From the NCBI GenBank assembly GCA_017526985.1, contig JAFXQR010000033.1, positions 54,622 to 118,621 on the forward strand: a stretch of 64,000 nucleotides of DNA, read 5' to 3'. The stretch's first letter is position 1. Each line of letters opens with the position of its first letter. Under the pieces are notes generated by a model that worked only from the letters and a program-made list of their open reading frames with translations, had not been told where the DNA came from and made no database searches. Below are positions 24,283-33,513 of this stretch, piece by piece. The stretch is from Lachnospiraceae bacterium. Lineage in GTDB: Bacteria; Bacillota; Clostridia; Lachnospirales; Lachnospiraceae. The position numbers were made by a program, and so were the translations under genes.

Positions 24283-24641
24283 GTTTTCTTTGTCTGATGG
24301 ATCTTTTCCATCCTCTGATACACCCTTGGAAAAAATCCGGCAAGATGCTTTAAAACCTCACGATACATCCGCTCATCATCGCCTTCTGCCAGTTTTACCA
24401 TCTTCGGCTCCAGTTTTCTTGCCAGCTTTTCTGTTTTCAACTGAATCTGCCTGAGTTCCGGACAGGACATTCCATACGGGCAGCGAAGATTGATATCCCA
24501 GTAGAAGACCCCTCTTACCCTGCCCCGTCTGGGTTCTTCTGTCTCAATATGTGAAAGCAGATTCTCGATCTGCCGGATCCGATCAAACAGCGTCATATCC
24601 CGTTTTGCTTTACAGTTTGTACAGACAACCGTCGTGTTCAT
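24276..24641 (-). CDS. Unknown Cys-containing helical protein
   Basis: 121 residues from the ATG at 24641 (TTGGAGGGCCAAAAT before it). VVCTNCKAK near residue 5 and CPYGMSC near 53 could bind a metal; the rest is helical and basic. No family is recognised. It has its own promoter and leader copy and is the last gene before the pectin locus. Confidence 0.6.
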   Translation of the reverse strand: MNTTVVCTNCKAKRDMTLFDRIRQIENLLSHIETEEPRRGRVRGVFYWDINLRCPYGMSCPELRQIQLKTEKLARKLEPKMVKLAEGDDERMYREVLKHLAGFFPRVYQRMEKIHQTKKTQ

Positions 24642-24697
24642 ATTTTGGCCCTCCAATGTTATCTGCAGGTATTCGGGGGCGGAATTTTGCCGCATCT

Positions 24698-24728
24698 TAT
24701 GGGAGCGGTGGTTTTCCGCGTCCAAATG
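24698..24728 (-). promoter_or_regulatory. Conserved leader element, copy 2
   Basis: The minus strand reads TGGACGCGGAAAACCACCGC then TCCCATA, preceded by the palindrome AATGAACAAGTTCATT. Same position relative to the promoter as copy 1. Confidence 0.6.
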
Positions 24729-24742
24729 AACTTGTTCATTAC

Positions 24743-24764
24743 TATATGAAAAATAATATTTTAC
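24743..24764 (-). promoter_or_regulatory. Element-type promoter for 24641-24276
   Basis: A perfect consensus, GTAAAATATTATTTTTCATATA, directly after the stop of the glycoside hydrolase gene. Confidence 0.9.
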
Positions 24765-24771
24765 TTGAGGT

Positions 24772-25809
24772 TTATTCTTTTTCTTTGCAGGATAGTACAA
24801 GGGCAAAGAAGGTCAGTGCCATACCCTGTCCCCAGCCCTGGATCCATTTTTTGGAAATATTGCGATATCCGTCACGGTCTTTCATAACAGCGGTTCCTCC
24901 GGATACATTCATTACCCGGCCATCTGCAGTAATATTTTCCAGTATACCACGGATCGCTTTATTGATATACTCGATATACAGAGGGTTCTCCGCATTGAGC
25001 ATCGCAGCAGCAATACCACAGGATGCTGAGACCTCTTCATAAGACTCCGGATCGTCAAGGATCGTTCTCCACAGACCATTTTCTGTCTGCAAAAACTTAA
25101 GGGCCGAGAGCTGTTCACTTAAAGATCCGGTGATGTCCATAAAATCCGGATAAAGATAGGCCTTTGGCAGTATTTTTCCTACTTCCGACATCGTATAGGC
25201 TGCCCAGCAGTTTGCCCGTCCCCAATAAAATCCGGACATATGATCTTTTTGAATATGGTTGTATCCGTGATACCAAAGTCCTGTGTCTTCATTTTGCAGA
25301 TACTGGATATGCCGGGAATAGTTATGCAATGCGTCGTTTATCAGATCCTGGTCTCCGACCATTACGCCGTAGCGAAGCAGAAACATTGCCGCCATAAAGA
25401 GCGTGTCCGCCCAACACTGCTCCGGAAAATCATTATTGGAGGATACCGTGTGCTGCAGAACATGATCTGCAAAACGCAGCGCATCATTTTTCAAATAATC
25501 AACCTTGCTCTCCAGGATCTTTAAGTAGGTCTGATCCGATGTCGCCTGATAAAGTGTAATCAGACAATGACCCATGGCACAGGTGTTCACTGTCCATACC
25601 TCGGGAAGTCCCAGGGTGATATATTTATCGATACGCTCCTTCATAATATTAAGATAGGCCTCTTTTTTGGTTATCTCGTATGCTTTCGAGATACCGTAGT
25701 ATGCGACACCACATGGCCAATCCCAGGTCATGTCCATACGCATGGTGCGTTCCACGATCTTATCGATGGTATCTTCCAGTTGTTTTCTGTTAAAATCTAA
25801 CAGGATCAT
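24772..25809 (-). CDS. Unsaturated rhamnogalacturonyl hydrolase (GH105/YteR-like)
   Basis: 345 residues from the ATG after AAAGGAGAACGCTTT. DWPCGVAYYG near 27, CWADTLFMAAMFLLRYG near 133 (with the probable catalytic Asp) and YWGRANCWAAY near 196 match the six-hairpin YteR/YesR family. It removes the terminal unsaturated galacturonic acid that rhamnogalacturonan lyases leave on oligosaccharides. No signal peptide, so cytoplasmic. It is the last gene of the pectin cluster, which supplies both the lyase and the importer. Confidence 0.88.
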   Translation of the reverse strand: MILLDFNRKQLEDTIDKIVERTMRMDMTWDWPCGVAYYGISKAYEITKKEAYLNIMKERIDKYITLGLPEVWTVNTCAMGHCLITLYQATSDQTYLKILESKVDYLKNDALRFADHVLQHTVSSNNDFPEQCWADTLFMAAMFLLRYGVMVGDQDLINDALHNYSRHIQYLQNEDTGLWYHGYNHIQKDHMSGFYWGRANCWAAYTMSEVGKILPKAYLYPDFMDITGSLSEQLSALKFLQTENGLWRTILDDPESYEEVSASCGIAAAMLNAENPLYIEYINKAIRGILENITADGRVMNVSGGTAVMKDRDGYRNISKKWIQGWGQGMALTFFALVLSCKEKE

Positions 25810-25837
25810 AAAGCGTTCTCCTTTTCTTTCAAAGAAA

Positions 25838-25862
25838 GGCTGCCACATAGTGTGACAGCCCC
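25838..25862 (-). terminator. Hairpin between binding-protein and hydrolase genes
   Basis: GGCTGTCAC-ACTAT-GTGGCAGCC followed by TTTCTTT. Probably a partial terminator or mRNA 3'-end protector, which would leave more binding protein than enzyme. Confidence 0.6.
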
Positions 25863-25884
25863 TCAAAATCAAACTTTCTATGTA

Positions 25885-27489
25885 TTACTGCCCCTGCATG
25901 GAGTTATTGAAGGACTTCTGCGAGTTCACTTCATCAATGATCTGCTGTCCACCCTGTGCCAGCCACTGATCTGCAGCTGCCTGCAGGCCATCCTTATCGA
26001 TCTGACCACAGATATACTGTGTTCTTGCCTGATTGATGATGTCTTCCAGGGTTGCGCCTACATCAGAGTAAGTTGCGCTGTTTGCCAGGTACGGAAGTGC
26101 CGGGTTGAATACTGCAACTGCCTCATTCTCCAGATAAACCTCTGCCTGTCTTTCCGTACGCTCATTTGTTGCTGCAGAAGGCTGCACGGTGATACGCGGA
26201 ATCATCGGGATCATCTGATTGAAGCCCATGTAGTTGTTTGCCAGAGCGGTATCTTCCTTATCCAGGTCTACCAGGTTGCCGTTCTCGTCGCGTTCCCAGT
26301 TGATGCCTTCCAGACCGTATTCGCAAAGCAGACGAACATCGTTATCGTTGATGCGATCCAGTACGGTCAGCGCCGCTTCGATCTTTTCCGGAGTATCGCA
26401 GGTAGATGCACTCAAGGTGAAGTATCCGTTATAGCCGGAAGTTGCCAGAGTCTTGCCGTTAACTGCGCCCAGCAGGTTCATCGATGCCGGTTCTTCCGGA
26501 TTTACTACGGACGGAGTATAGGTGCTCTCGTTTACGAAGTAGTCCCAGATACGACGGCCACCATCCATAACATCGATGTAAACGCCGGATTCACCGGTCT
26601 TACAGCCATTTGCCCAGGTGTCTGTGGTTCTGGAAACCCAATCCTGCGGCATCAGGCCATCCTCGTATACCTTACGCAGCCAATCGAGTGCCTCGATATA
26701 CTCTTTCTGCATATGCACCGGGATCAGTTTTCCATCTACTTCTGCCCACTTGTTACCGCAGCCAAACCAGGTCTGTACGATATCAAACGGACCGGTATAG
26801 GAAGTCATTTCCATACCAAAGGTGTCGTCAATACCGTTACCATCCGGATCGTTGTAGGTAAACTTGTAGAACATATCGTACACATCATCTACGGTCTTCG
26901 GCGGTGTTGTAATACCTACTGCCTCTGCCCAGTCCTGACGATAGGACAGTCCGTAACGACCAATGTCACGAGTACGGGGAATACCGATCAGCTGACCATC
27001 TACGGTCAGATTCAGTGCGACATTCTTGTTTAACTGTGACAGGTTCGGATACTTCTCAGCATCCCAGATGTAGTCGTTCAGATTTACGAATGCACCCGCT
27101 CTTGCTGCATTTACGATCTGGCCGGTCATCTCACCGCTGTAGGTCATGATCATCGGCATGGTAGCGGGGTTTGCCAGAGCCAGAGTCGTCTTCTCTGTTG
27201 CAACATCATTCAGCACCCACTCGATCTCCAGATCCGCATTCACATAGTCTTCCAGTTTGGACTTGATCTCCTCTGCGTACTCACCGGTATTAGATGCGCC
27301 GGCATTGAAATCCAGTGTCATAAAGGTGACCGTCTGACGCTGTGCCTCAGCACCTACTGTGGTAGTAGGATCCGTGGAACTACCGCCTCCTGCGGGCGGC
27401 GTGGTCTGCTTTCCGCATCCGGCAGAACCAACCACCATTGCTGCGGTTAATGATACCGCAAAAATTCGCTGCAAAATCTTCTTTTTCAT
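25885..27489 (-). CDS. ABC sugar-binding lipoprotein (LplA-type)
   Basis: 534 residues. A signal peptide with lipobox (TAAMVVGSAGC-G, lipidated Cys at about 25), then a Gly/Ser/Thr-rich linker and a type-1 extracellular solute-binding fold of the large LplA group. It would capture oligosaccharides at the membrane for the two permeases at 27649 and 28578. The adjacent lyase and hydrolase point to rhamnogalacturonan oligosaccharides. CCAAGGAGGTTTCAA precedes the ATG. It has its own promoter at 27611, matching the high level such proteins need. Confidence 0.9.
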   Translation of the reverse strand: MKKKILQRIFAVSLTAAMVVGSAGCGKQTTPPAGGGSSTDPTTTVGAEAQRQTVTFMTLDFNAGASNTGEYAEEIKSKLEDYVNADLEIEWVLNDVATEKTTLALANPATMPMIMTYSGEMTGQIVNAARAGAFVNLNDYIWDAEKYPNLSQLNKNVALNLTVDGQLIGIPRTRDIGRYGLSYRQDWAEAVGITTPPKTVDDVYDMFYKFTYNDPDGNGIDDTFGMEMTSYTGPFDIVQTWFGCGNKWAEVDGKLIPVHMQKEYIEALDWLRKVYEDGLMPQDWVSRTTDTWANGCKTGESGVYIDVMDGGRRIWDYFVNESTYTPSVVNPEEPASMNLLGAVNGKTLATSGYNGYFTLSASTCDTPEKIEAALTVLDRINDNDVRLLCEYGLEGINWERDENGNLVDLDKEDTALANNYMGFNQMIPMIPRITVQPSAATNERTERQAEVYLENEAVAVFNPALPYLANSATYSDVGATLEDIINQARTQYICGQIDKDGLQAAADQWLAQGGQQIIDEVNSQKSFNNSMQGQ

Positions 27490-27562
27490 TTGAAACCTCC
27501 TTGGTTGTTATATGTGGTTTAGAATTTCTTCTAAAACAGCCACTGTCTTTTGTAGATACGGT

Positions 27563-27609
27563 TGTTCACCGCATCCATACAGTTATGTGAGCAAAAACGA
27601 CTCACATAA
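27563..27609 (-). promoter_or_regulatory. Partial leader element with hairpin
   Basis: After the promoter the minus strand has GTTATGTGAG/CTCACATAAC, a ten-pair hairpin, then TGGATGCGGTGAAC, a partial match to the leader core of copies 1-3. It forms the 5' UTR of the binding-protein gene. Confidence 0.55.
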
Positions 27610-27610
27610 C

Positions 27611-27632
27611 TATATGAAAAATTATATTTTAC
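27611..27632 (-). promoter_or_regulatory. Element-type promoter for the binding-protein gene
   Basis: The minus strand reads GTAAAATATAATTTTTCATATA, one mismatch from consensus, directly after the permease stop. Confidence 0.88.
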
Positions 27633-27648
27633 GCATTTTTATTCTGCA

Positions 27649-28566
27649 TCATCCTTTTACTGCTCCGACCATAACACCCTTTGTAAAATACTTCTGTACA
27701 AAAGGATAGATCAAAAGGATCGGAAGGGTTGCGATAACGGTGCAGGCCATTTTTACTGCCTTATCAGGCGGCGCACCGTTCATATCGTAGTAATCCATCA
27801 TAGCGTCGGATACCTGTGATGTCAGCAGGATGATGGAGCGCAGCTGGATCTGGATCGGGAACTTCTCCGCCGACTTCAGATAGATCATAGAAGCAAAGTA
27901 GTCATTCCAGAACCCTACTCCATAGAACAGGGAAATGGACGCTATCACCGGCTTGGAAAGCGGAAGTGCGATCTTGACGAATGTGATCAGGTCGGTACAT
28001 CCGTCCATATATGCTGCTTCTTCCAATTCAGAAGGCAGTTCCTGGAAGAACTTCTTTACGATGATCATATTGAACGGGCTGATCAAAGCCGGGAGTACCA
28101 GTGCCCAATAGGTATCATACAGGCCGTATGCGTTATACACGATATAGCAGGGGATCATTCCGCCGCTGAAGAGCATCGTGATAATAACCATATTCATCAG
28201 AAAACCACGGCCACGCAAATGTGTTTTGGACATCGGGTATGCGAATAACAAAGTGAATACCATACAAAGGGATGTACCCATAATGGTTAAGATCACAGAG
28301 TTTCGCAGACCACGCAGGATGTTGGCAGAACGAACCGCATACTTATACGCATTCGTTGACCACACACTAGGTACGATAAAAAATGCTTTTTCCGTCAACT
28401 CTTTCTCGGTTGCGAAGGATCCGGCCAGTACATACAAAAACGGAAGCACTGTAGAAAGGGCGATCAGCCCAAGGATCAGATAAATGATCACATCTACGAT
28501 CCGTCCCCAGTTGACATACTTTTTTTCTTTGATCGTTTCGATCTTAATTTTGCCTTGTTGTGCCAT
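27649..28566 (-). CDS. ABC sugar permease, YtcP-type
   Basis: 305 residues with six membrane helices and the coupling EAA loop ELEEAAYMDGCTDLITFVK near 205. It ends in ...FTKGVMVGAVKG, typical of YtcP-like permeases that pair with LplB partners. AAGGAGGAGAATT precedes the ATG. No ATP-binding subunit is in the cluster, as usual for this family, which borrows a shared MsmX-type ATPase from the host chromosome. Confidence 0.92.
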   Translation of the reverse strand: MAQQGKIKIETIKEKKYVNWGRIVDVIIYLILGLIALSTVLPFLYVLAGSFATEKELTEKAFFIVPSVWSTNAYKYAVRSANILRGLRNSVILTIMGTSLCMVFTLLFAYPMSKTHLRGRGFLMNMVIITMLFSGGMIPCYIVYNAYGLYDTYWALVLPALISPFNMIIVKKFFQELPSELEEAAYMDGCTDLITFVKIALPLSKPVIASISLFYGVGFWNDYFASMIYLKSAEKFPIQIQLRSIILLTSQVSDAMMDYYDMNGAPPDKAVKMACTVIATLPILLIYPFVQKYFTKGVMVGAVKG

Positions 28567-28577
28567 AATTCTCCTCC

Positions 28578-29528
28578 TTAGTACAGACCGCTCTCACCAA
28601 ACTTCTTGGCGAGTTTATCAGATCCGAACACCAGGACCATACCAACGACAGATTTGAACATACCGGCAGCGGTGGAGAAAGAATATTGGCCGTTTTTAAT
28701 ACCTCGTGTATAAATATAGGTATCAAACACATCCGCCATCTCCATATTCAGATCGTTTCTCATAAGAAAGATCTGCTCATAACCGGTGTTAAGCATTCCG
28801 CCGATACGCAGGATCAGCATTGTGATGATAGTGTTACGTATTGCCGGTAACGTGATGTACCAGGTCAGCTGCAGGCGGTTTGCACCATCAATTCTGGCTG
28901 CTTCATACATTTCCTGGTCTACACCGGAAAGCGCCGCTAAAAAGATGATCGTTCCGTAACCGGTCTCACGCCAGATATCCTGGCCTACGATCAAGCCCCA
29001 AAAGGCTCCGGATTTCGACAGAATATCTACTGTTGTTCCTGTGATTGCTTTCACAATATAGTTGAAAGCACCATCCGTTACATTAAACAGCTGATAAGTT
29101 AAGCTGGCTACAATAACCCACGATACAAAGTGTGGTACGTAAACCATCGTTTGTACCAGACGTTTGTAGGCACTGTGTCGTACTTCGTTCATCAGCAGTG
29201 CCAGGATGATCGGAGCCGGGAAATACAGCACCAGCTGCAACAGGTTAATACCCAATGTATTACGCAACAGTCGGAAAAAATCCGGAGTTTCAAAAAACTT
29301 CTGAAACTGCTGCAGGCCAACCCACGGACTGTTTGCAATACCTCGGAAAGGACTATAGTCCTTAAATGCGATTACCAGCCCACCCATCGGTACATAACGG
29401 AACATAATAAAATAAATCAGTCCCGGAAGAAGCATGAGATACAGCCAAAAATGCCGTCTCATATACAGTGGTGTGCTGATTCGGTGGACCGGAACCACCG
29501 GTTTCTTGCGTCTTCTTCTTTTTGCCAA
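28578..29528 (-). CDS. ABC sugar permease, LplB-type
   Basis: 316 residues with six helices and the EAA loop EMYEAARIDGANRLQLTWYI near 215. The most likely start is TTG at 29528, nine bases after GGGAGG, giving MAKRRRRKKP; a GTG at 29537 is the alternative but sits inside the binding site. Forms the membrane channel with the YtcP-type partner. Confidence 0.9.
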   Translation of the reverse strand: MAKRRRRKKPVVPVHRISTPLYMRRHFWLYLMLLPGLIYFIMFRYVPMGGLVIAFKDYSPFRGIANSPWVGLQQFQKFFETPDFFRLLRNTLGINLLQLVLYFPAPIILALLMNEVRHSAYKRLVQTMVYVPHFVSWVIVASLTYQLFNVTDGAFNYIVKAITGTTVDILSKSGAFWGLIVGQDIWRETGYGTIIFLAALSGVDQEMYEAARIDGANRLQLTWYITLPAIRNTIITMLILRIGGMLNTGYEQIFLMRNDLNMEMADVFDTYIYTRGIKNGQYSFSTAAGMFKSVVGMVLVFGSDKLAKKFGESGLY

Positions 29529-29561
29529 AAGAAACACCTCCCTCTCTTTGCTTGCTTGTTT

Positions 29562-30371
29562 TTATAAATCTGTTATGCTATTGCTTTTACAGCATATCAT
29601 TTGTTTGTCAACTTCCAGCCAGACATCTGTGGCGGAAGGATTGTATGCGAAGTCACCACTTGCTGAAACCTGCAAACGGCTTGCAGCGTCCATATAATCG
29701 CAAATTTCAATGTTCGTCGCATACCATATATCATCGTGACCACTCATCATTTTGCAGAAGTTTTCAATCACATTCCAGTTATCTCTGGCGGTGAATTCAT
29801 AACTATGACCCCAGACATACATCATATACAGATACTGGGTTTTATACAGGCCAAGAAACTGTCCGCCAAGCTGCATCAGTTCCGGATTATTGTGATGTGC
29901 GGTAGGATCCCACATCATATAATTATCCGGCATAGCAAAGGACTGCGTGCTTCGTACGGTTCTTCCGTATCGGATCCCCGCAAAAGGGAGCATATCGGCG
30001 ATATGCCGGTTTACTGATCCATTTGGATAAGCCAGGCCACGTACCGGATAGTGCAGTACCCTCTCCAACGCTCTGCGGTCTTCCAGAACCTGCTGCAGGA
30101 TCTGCTCATCCGGACAGCGTGCGATTGTGGGATGTTTTGCCGTATGGCAGGCCACTTCGTGTCCGGCATATAGCGAAGCCCATTCTTCTTTGGGGATGCG
30201 CTCATCCTGCGTTAAAAGACCGTTGATATTAAAGGTGCCTTTCATCCCATACCGGTTAAAAATCTCCACCAGCCTGCGGTCTTCCTGTCTTCCGTCATCA
30301 TAGCTAAAGGTCAACACCTTGTGTTTTCCACCGGGAAAGCAGGTATAGATTACTCTTAATTTATGATCCAT
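29562..30371 (-). CDS. Polysaccharide deacetylase (NodB family), intracellular
   Basis: 269 residues. LTFSYDDGRQED near 20 has the catalytic and metal Asp pair, ACHTAKHPTIA near 75 the metal-binding His residues, and RGLAYPNGS near 110 is another family motif. It hydrolyses acetyl groups from sugars; rhamnogalacturonan-I is acetylated, so an oligosaccharide acetyl esterase role is plausible inference. No signal peptide. AATAGGGAGATAATAA precedes the ATG, in line with the lyase gene. Confidence 0.85.
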   Translation of the reverse strand: MDHKLRVIYTCFPGGKHKVLTFSYDDGRQEDRRLVEIFNRYGMKGTFNINGLLTQDERIPKEEWASLYAGHEVACHTAKHPTIARCPDEQILQQVLEDRRALERVLHYPVRGLAYPNGSVNRHIADMLPFAGIRYGRTVRSTQSFAMPDNYMMWDPTAHHNNPELMQLGGQFLGLYKTQYLYMMYVWGHSYEFTARDNWNVIENFCKMMSGHDDIWYATNIEICDYMDAASRLQVSASGDFAYNPSATDVWLEVDKQMICCKSNSITDL

Positions 30372-30384
30372 TATTATCTCCCTA

Positions 30385-32619
30385 TTATTCGTCTAACGGT
30401 ACTTTGGAAAAGTCCATATCGGATGCGTAGTAGTAGCTGGTATAGCATGTCTGATTGTAGCAGTTGTTTTGCCAGGCGATCCCGGTACGGTACATCGTAT
30501 CGTCCATAGGTGTATAGAGCTTATGCTCTGTGATGTCAGTATTGGTATAGATACGGAAAGCACTTTCGTCCTCCAGACGCAATACCAGTTCCTCACGAAA
30601 ATCTCCAAACAGATCAGCTACCAGACAGGGATTTCCTTTGGTCCCGTTATTCACCAGTGTATCCTTGGGAGTAAGCATCACTCCGTGGTAAGGGTCGTTC
30701 ACGACACCGCGTCGTACCGAGGTATCCAGATAATCCGCACCATCAAGCACCTGTGTGGTCAGATCGGCTGCCCAGCGGATCGCCTGATCGGTCGATGGAG
30801 CCGTGATCGGAAGTTTCCGTCCCTTGCAATCATAGACATCGTGTACCCATACCTGCAGACCTCGTACCTTCGGATCGATATCGCCGATCATACAGCGTCC
30901 CAGATCCGTTTCGGCATAGAATCCGAACTTGCCCAGATCATTACCCTCTTTATCGTAGCGGTGCAGGACTTCGCCGGTAGCTGCATCCCGCAGCGCATAT
31001 CCGTAAGGAACTGCCTCTGCGCCTTCAAATACATTGAAGATCTGCAGGCCTTCCCGGTCGGGATCGATCTTTGCTACATGCATAGAGTCACCGTGGCCGA
31101 GCTTTGCACGCTTACCATTCGGACGGATATCATAAGTGCTGTAGAGCAGGCTGCCGTCGTCATCGATGCAGGCAGCACCGTAAATGATCTCCTGTCTGCC
31201 GTCTCCATCCACATCCGCAGTAGCGAGGCTGTGATTGCCCTGACCTGCCAGCGGGCCATAAACCGGATCAATTCCCTCTCTTTCATGCGGGTTGTCGTTA
31301 AACGGATTGTTCATAGGTACGAACCCGGAATCTACCTTCCACAGGGAGTGAAAATGATCGTTGGCTACATCATACGCCGCCAGCGTTGTTCTGGTGTAAT
31401 AACCACGGCACATAACCACCGCAGGATGAATGCCGTCCAAATACGCCACTCCGGCGAGGAAGCGGTCAACCCGGTTGCACGGCTCGATCCGTGGCATTGC
31501 GTAGTCTCCCCACAACAGCCCATCGTCTTCCCGAAGGAACGGATACGGGATCGTGTCCAGCTCTTTGCCATCCCCGGCGAATAAGGTTAAATATTCCGGC
31601 CCGTCATAGATAAAGCCTTCGAACTTATGCAGTTTATTCTTTTCACTGCGGGAAGGAGCATATACATCCAGAAAATAATCAACTAACGCTTCTGCATCGT
31701 CTTTACTTAATGGATAGGAATACTTCACTTCTGTGCCAAAGCATTCTTCCAAAGTCTTAGGCCACCGCCCGGATACTACTTCCGGGTGCTCACTCCAGCC
31801 CATAAACATACGGATCAGATGTTCTCTGTAGTCCCCGGCAGAACATACATAATTATCATTGTGCGTAATGCCGGCGTCTTTATCCGCTCTCGGAATGGTG
31901 ATGTATTCCTCAGATAGAACACTTCCGTCTTCCGCATAGCGTGTCATTTTGGTACCCGGTGCGGATTTTACAACCATTTCCGCCTTGCCGTCACCGTTAT
32001 AGTCATATACCATAAACTGCGTGTAATGTGCTCCGGCACGGATATTCGGGCCCATATCCAAACGCCACAGAAGATGGCCGGACAAGGTATAGCAGTCGAT
32101 AATGCAGCGCCCGGTGTAACCACGCTGGGATACATCGTGGGAATTGGAAGGATCCCATTTTACAATATACTCATACTCGCCGTCACCATTTACATCACCC
32201 ACGCTCATATCGTTTAAGTGATAGGTAAAAGCCTCGCCTGCCGGTGTAACACCGCCTTCCGGACGCTTTACCGGTACATCGATGTAGTTCTCCCCGCTCG
32301 CAAAAGCAGATACTTCAGCGCTGCGGCCGGTAGCCAGGTAGCCGGATAGCTTTTCCGCAAGCTCCATAGGGATCACCGGCTCTACGCAATACCGGTCGGT
32401 ATTTTTGCCATCGGTATCCAGATAATTGGTACTGTCTGTCACTATTGCGATCGGCTCACCATTTCGGAATACCTTAAAATTTACCCCGGTTAGTCCGGTG
32501 GTATTTGCACCGTTTGCCTCTCTCTTAAAGAACCGCCAGGATAAAAAGATCCCGGTTTTGGTCTGTACGGCAATCAGTCCTCGGTTCATATCTTCACATT
32601 GTTCGTTCATTTTCGACAT
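30385..32619 (-). CDS. Rhamnogalacturonan lyase, PL11 (YesX-like)
   Basis: 744 residues. Beta-propeller calcium repeats (SVGDVNGDGEYEYIVKWD, YDYNGDGKAEMVVKSAPG, ATADVDGDGRQEIIYGA) and the overall order are those of family 11 polysaccharide lyases, which split rhamnogalacturonan-I by beta-elimination. There is no signal peptide, so it acts inside the cell on imported oligosaccharides, like B. subtilis YesX rather than secreted YesW. Its unsaturated products are the substrates of the GH105 enzyme at 24772. AAAGAGGGGTTT precedes the ATG. Confidence 0.93.
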   Translation of the reverse strand: MSKMNEQCEDMNRGLIAVQTKTGIFLSWRFFKREANGANTTGLTGVNFKVFRNGEPIAIVTDSTNYLDTDGKNTDRYCVEPVIPMELAEKLSGYLATGRSAEVSAFASGENYIDVPVKRPEGGVTPAGEAFTYHLNDMSVGDVNGDGEYEYIVKWDPSNSHDVSQRGYTGRCIIDCYTLSGHLLWRLDMGPNIRAGAHYTQFMVYDYNGDGKAEMVVKSAPGTKMTRYAEDGSVLSEEYITIPRADKDAGITHNDNYVCSAGDYREHLIRMFMGWSEHPEVVSGRWPKTLEECFGTEVKYSYPLSKDDAEALVDYFLDVYAPSRSEKNKLHKFEGFIYDGPEYLTLFAGDGKELDTIPYPFLREDDGLLWGDYAMPRIEPCNRVDRFLAGVAYLDGIHPAVVMCRGYYTRTTLAAYDVANDHFHSLWKVDSGFVPMNNPFNDNPHEREGIDPVYGPLAGQGNHSLATADVDGDGRQEIIYGAACIDDDGSLLYSTYDIRPNGKRAKLGHGDSMHVAKIDPDREGLQIFNVFEGAEAVPYGYALRDAATGEVLHRYDKEGNDLGKFGFYAETDLGRCMIGDIDPKVRGLQVWVHDVYDCKGRKLPITAPSTDQAIRWAADLTTQVLDGADYLDTSVRRGVVNDPYHGVMLTPKDTLVNNGTKGNPCLVADLFGDFREELVLRLEDESAFRIYTNTDITEHKLYTPMDDTMYRTGIAWQNNCYNQTCYTSYYYASDMDFSKVPLDE

Positions 32620-32634
32620 AAACCCCTCTTTGAT

Positions 32635-33297
32635 TTATCCGCGAGCCGGCAGTGTTTTAGCCATTTCCTTTCGCATCTCTTCTGCTTCTGCTTCGGCTTT
32701 TAAGAAACTGCCGTTAAAGAATGCAGAGTCCACATAAAGCATTGCACATCGGATCCCCAGCCATACCAGCCAGGCCCATTTGTAGTTCTTCCAAAACAGA
32801 TAGATCGGAAGGATAAATGCGATAACGGATATCGAAAGGCGCAGTATGTGTGCCGCCGTAAACATCAAGCTGTTCTTGATCAGATCAAAAAACCGCATCT
32901 GATAACGTGCCAAAACCGCAGGAAGCGTATAGATCCACATCGCCGCATAGGCCGTCAGTATTGCCAGCAGGATCATAACCGCAAACGGAACCGAACCCTT
33001 TGCAGAGTGATAGATCAGATTCCAGTTCATTGCGAAACCGGCGATCACACAGGCAGAGATCAGAGAAACACCAATCCCCTGCTTCAAATTCTCCCGAAAG
33101 GCACGGAAAAATGGCTTAAAAATTGCCGGTTCTTCCCCACGGGAGATCTTCATAGAGACATAGTATTTTGCGGAGTATGCAGCTCCGGCTGTTATAATCG
33201 GGATGGAACAAATAACAGATAAAATGTTGAGAATCGCAAGATCAGTAATTCTGCTAATTGTTGTCATAATGGGTCCATCGTAGTGGAAAATTCCCAT
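32635..33297 (-). CDS. DUF624 (YesL-like) membrane protein
   Basis: 220 residues with about five membrane helices. The pattern, including the early LAILNILSVICSIPIITAGA helix, is DUF624/YesL, a family almost always encoded with LplB/YtcP transporters, with unknown role. First gene of the pectin operon, after a ~180-base leader. GAGAGAGGAAAGTATAGGTT precedes the ATG. Confidence 0.88.
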   Translation of the reverse strand: MGIFHYDGPIMTTISRITDLAILNILSVICSIPIITAGAAYSAKYYVSMKISRGEEPAIFKPFFRAFRENLKQGIGVSLISACVIAGFAMNWNLIYHSAKGSVPFAVMILLAILTAYAAMWIYTLPAVLARYQMRFFDLIKNSLMFTAAHILRLSISVIAFILPIYLFWKNYKWAWLVWLGIRCAMLYVDSAFFNGSFLKAEAEAEEMRKEMAKTLPARG

Positions 33298-33300
33298 AAC

Positions 33301-33482
33301 CTATACTTTCCTCTCTCAAAATATGTCTTGTTCGTTATAAAAAGAGAAAACATCCCCGGATTCGTCCGGACTACTAACAACCGATGCGGATCGTACACTG
33401 CTATGCGAACATAGCCGGGTCGTATCCGTGGTTCCCGGAAATGCCGGTCTGTAGGAAAGTTCCGGGGAAGTTTCTTCTTCGT
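33301..33482 (-). promoter_or_regulatory. Structured 5' leader of the pectin operon
   Basis: About 180 bases between the nearest promoter and the DUF624 start with no good frame. The minus strand folds into GGCTATG-TTCG-CATAGC(C), GTCCGGA/TCCGG with a CGAA loop, and CCGG...CCGG pairings. No known riboswitch core recognised. Could be an attenuator sensing the sugar or a protein. Confidence 0.45.
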
Positions 33483-33504
33483 ATATATGAAAAACAATTT
33501 TTCA
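33483..33504 (-). promoter_or_regulatory. Element-type promoter P1 of the pectin operon
   Basis: The minus strand reads GTGAAAAATTGTTTTTCATATA. Nearest of three tandem copies. Confidence 0.8.
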
Positions 33505-33513
33505 CTATGTTTT

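Noticed and set aside
25852-27033. 393-residue plus-strand frame
   Set aside because: Fully antisense to the sugar-binding lipoprotein, whose signal peptide and fold are clear.
30469-31584. 371-residue plus-strand frame
   Set aside because: Antisense to the PL11 lyase with its calcium repeats.
33264-33497. 77-residue minus-strand frame in the pectin leader
   Set aside because: Overlaps the DUF624 start in another frame, has no binding site, and follows hairpin arms.
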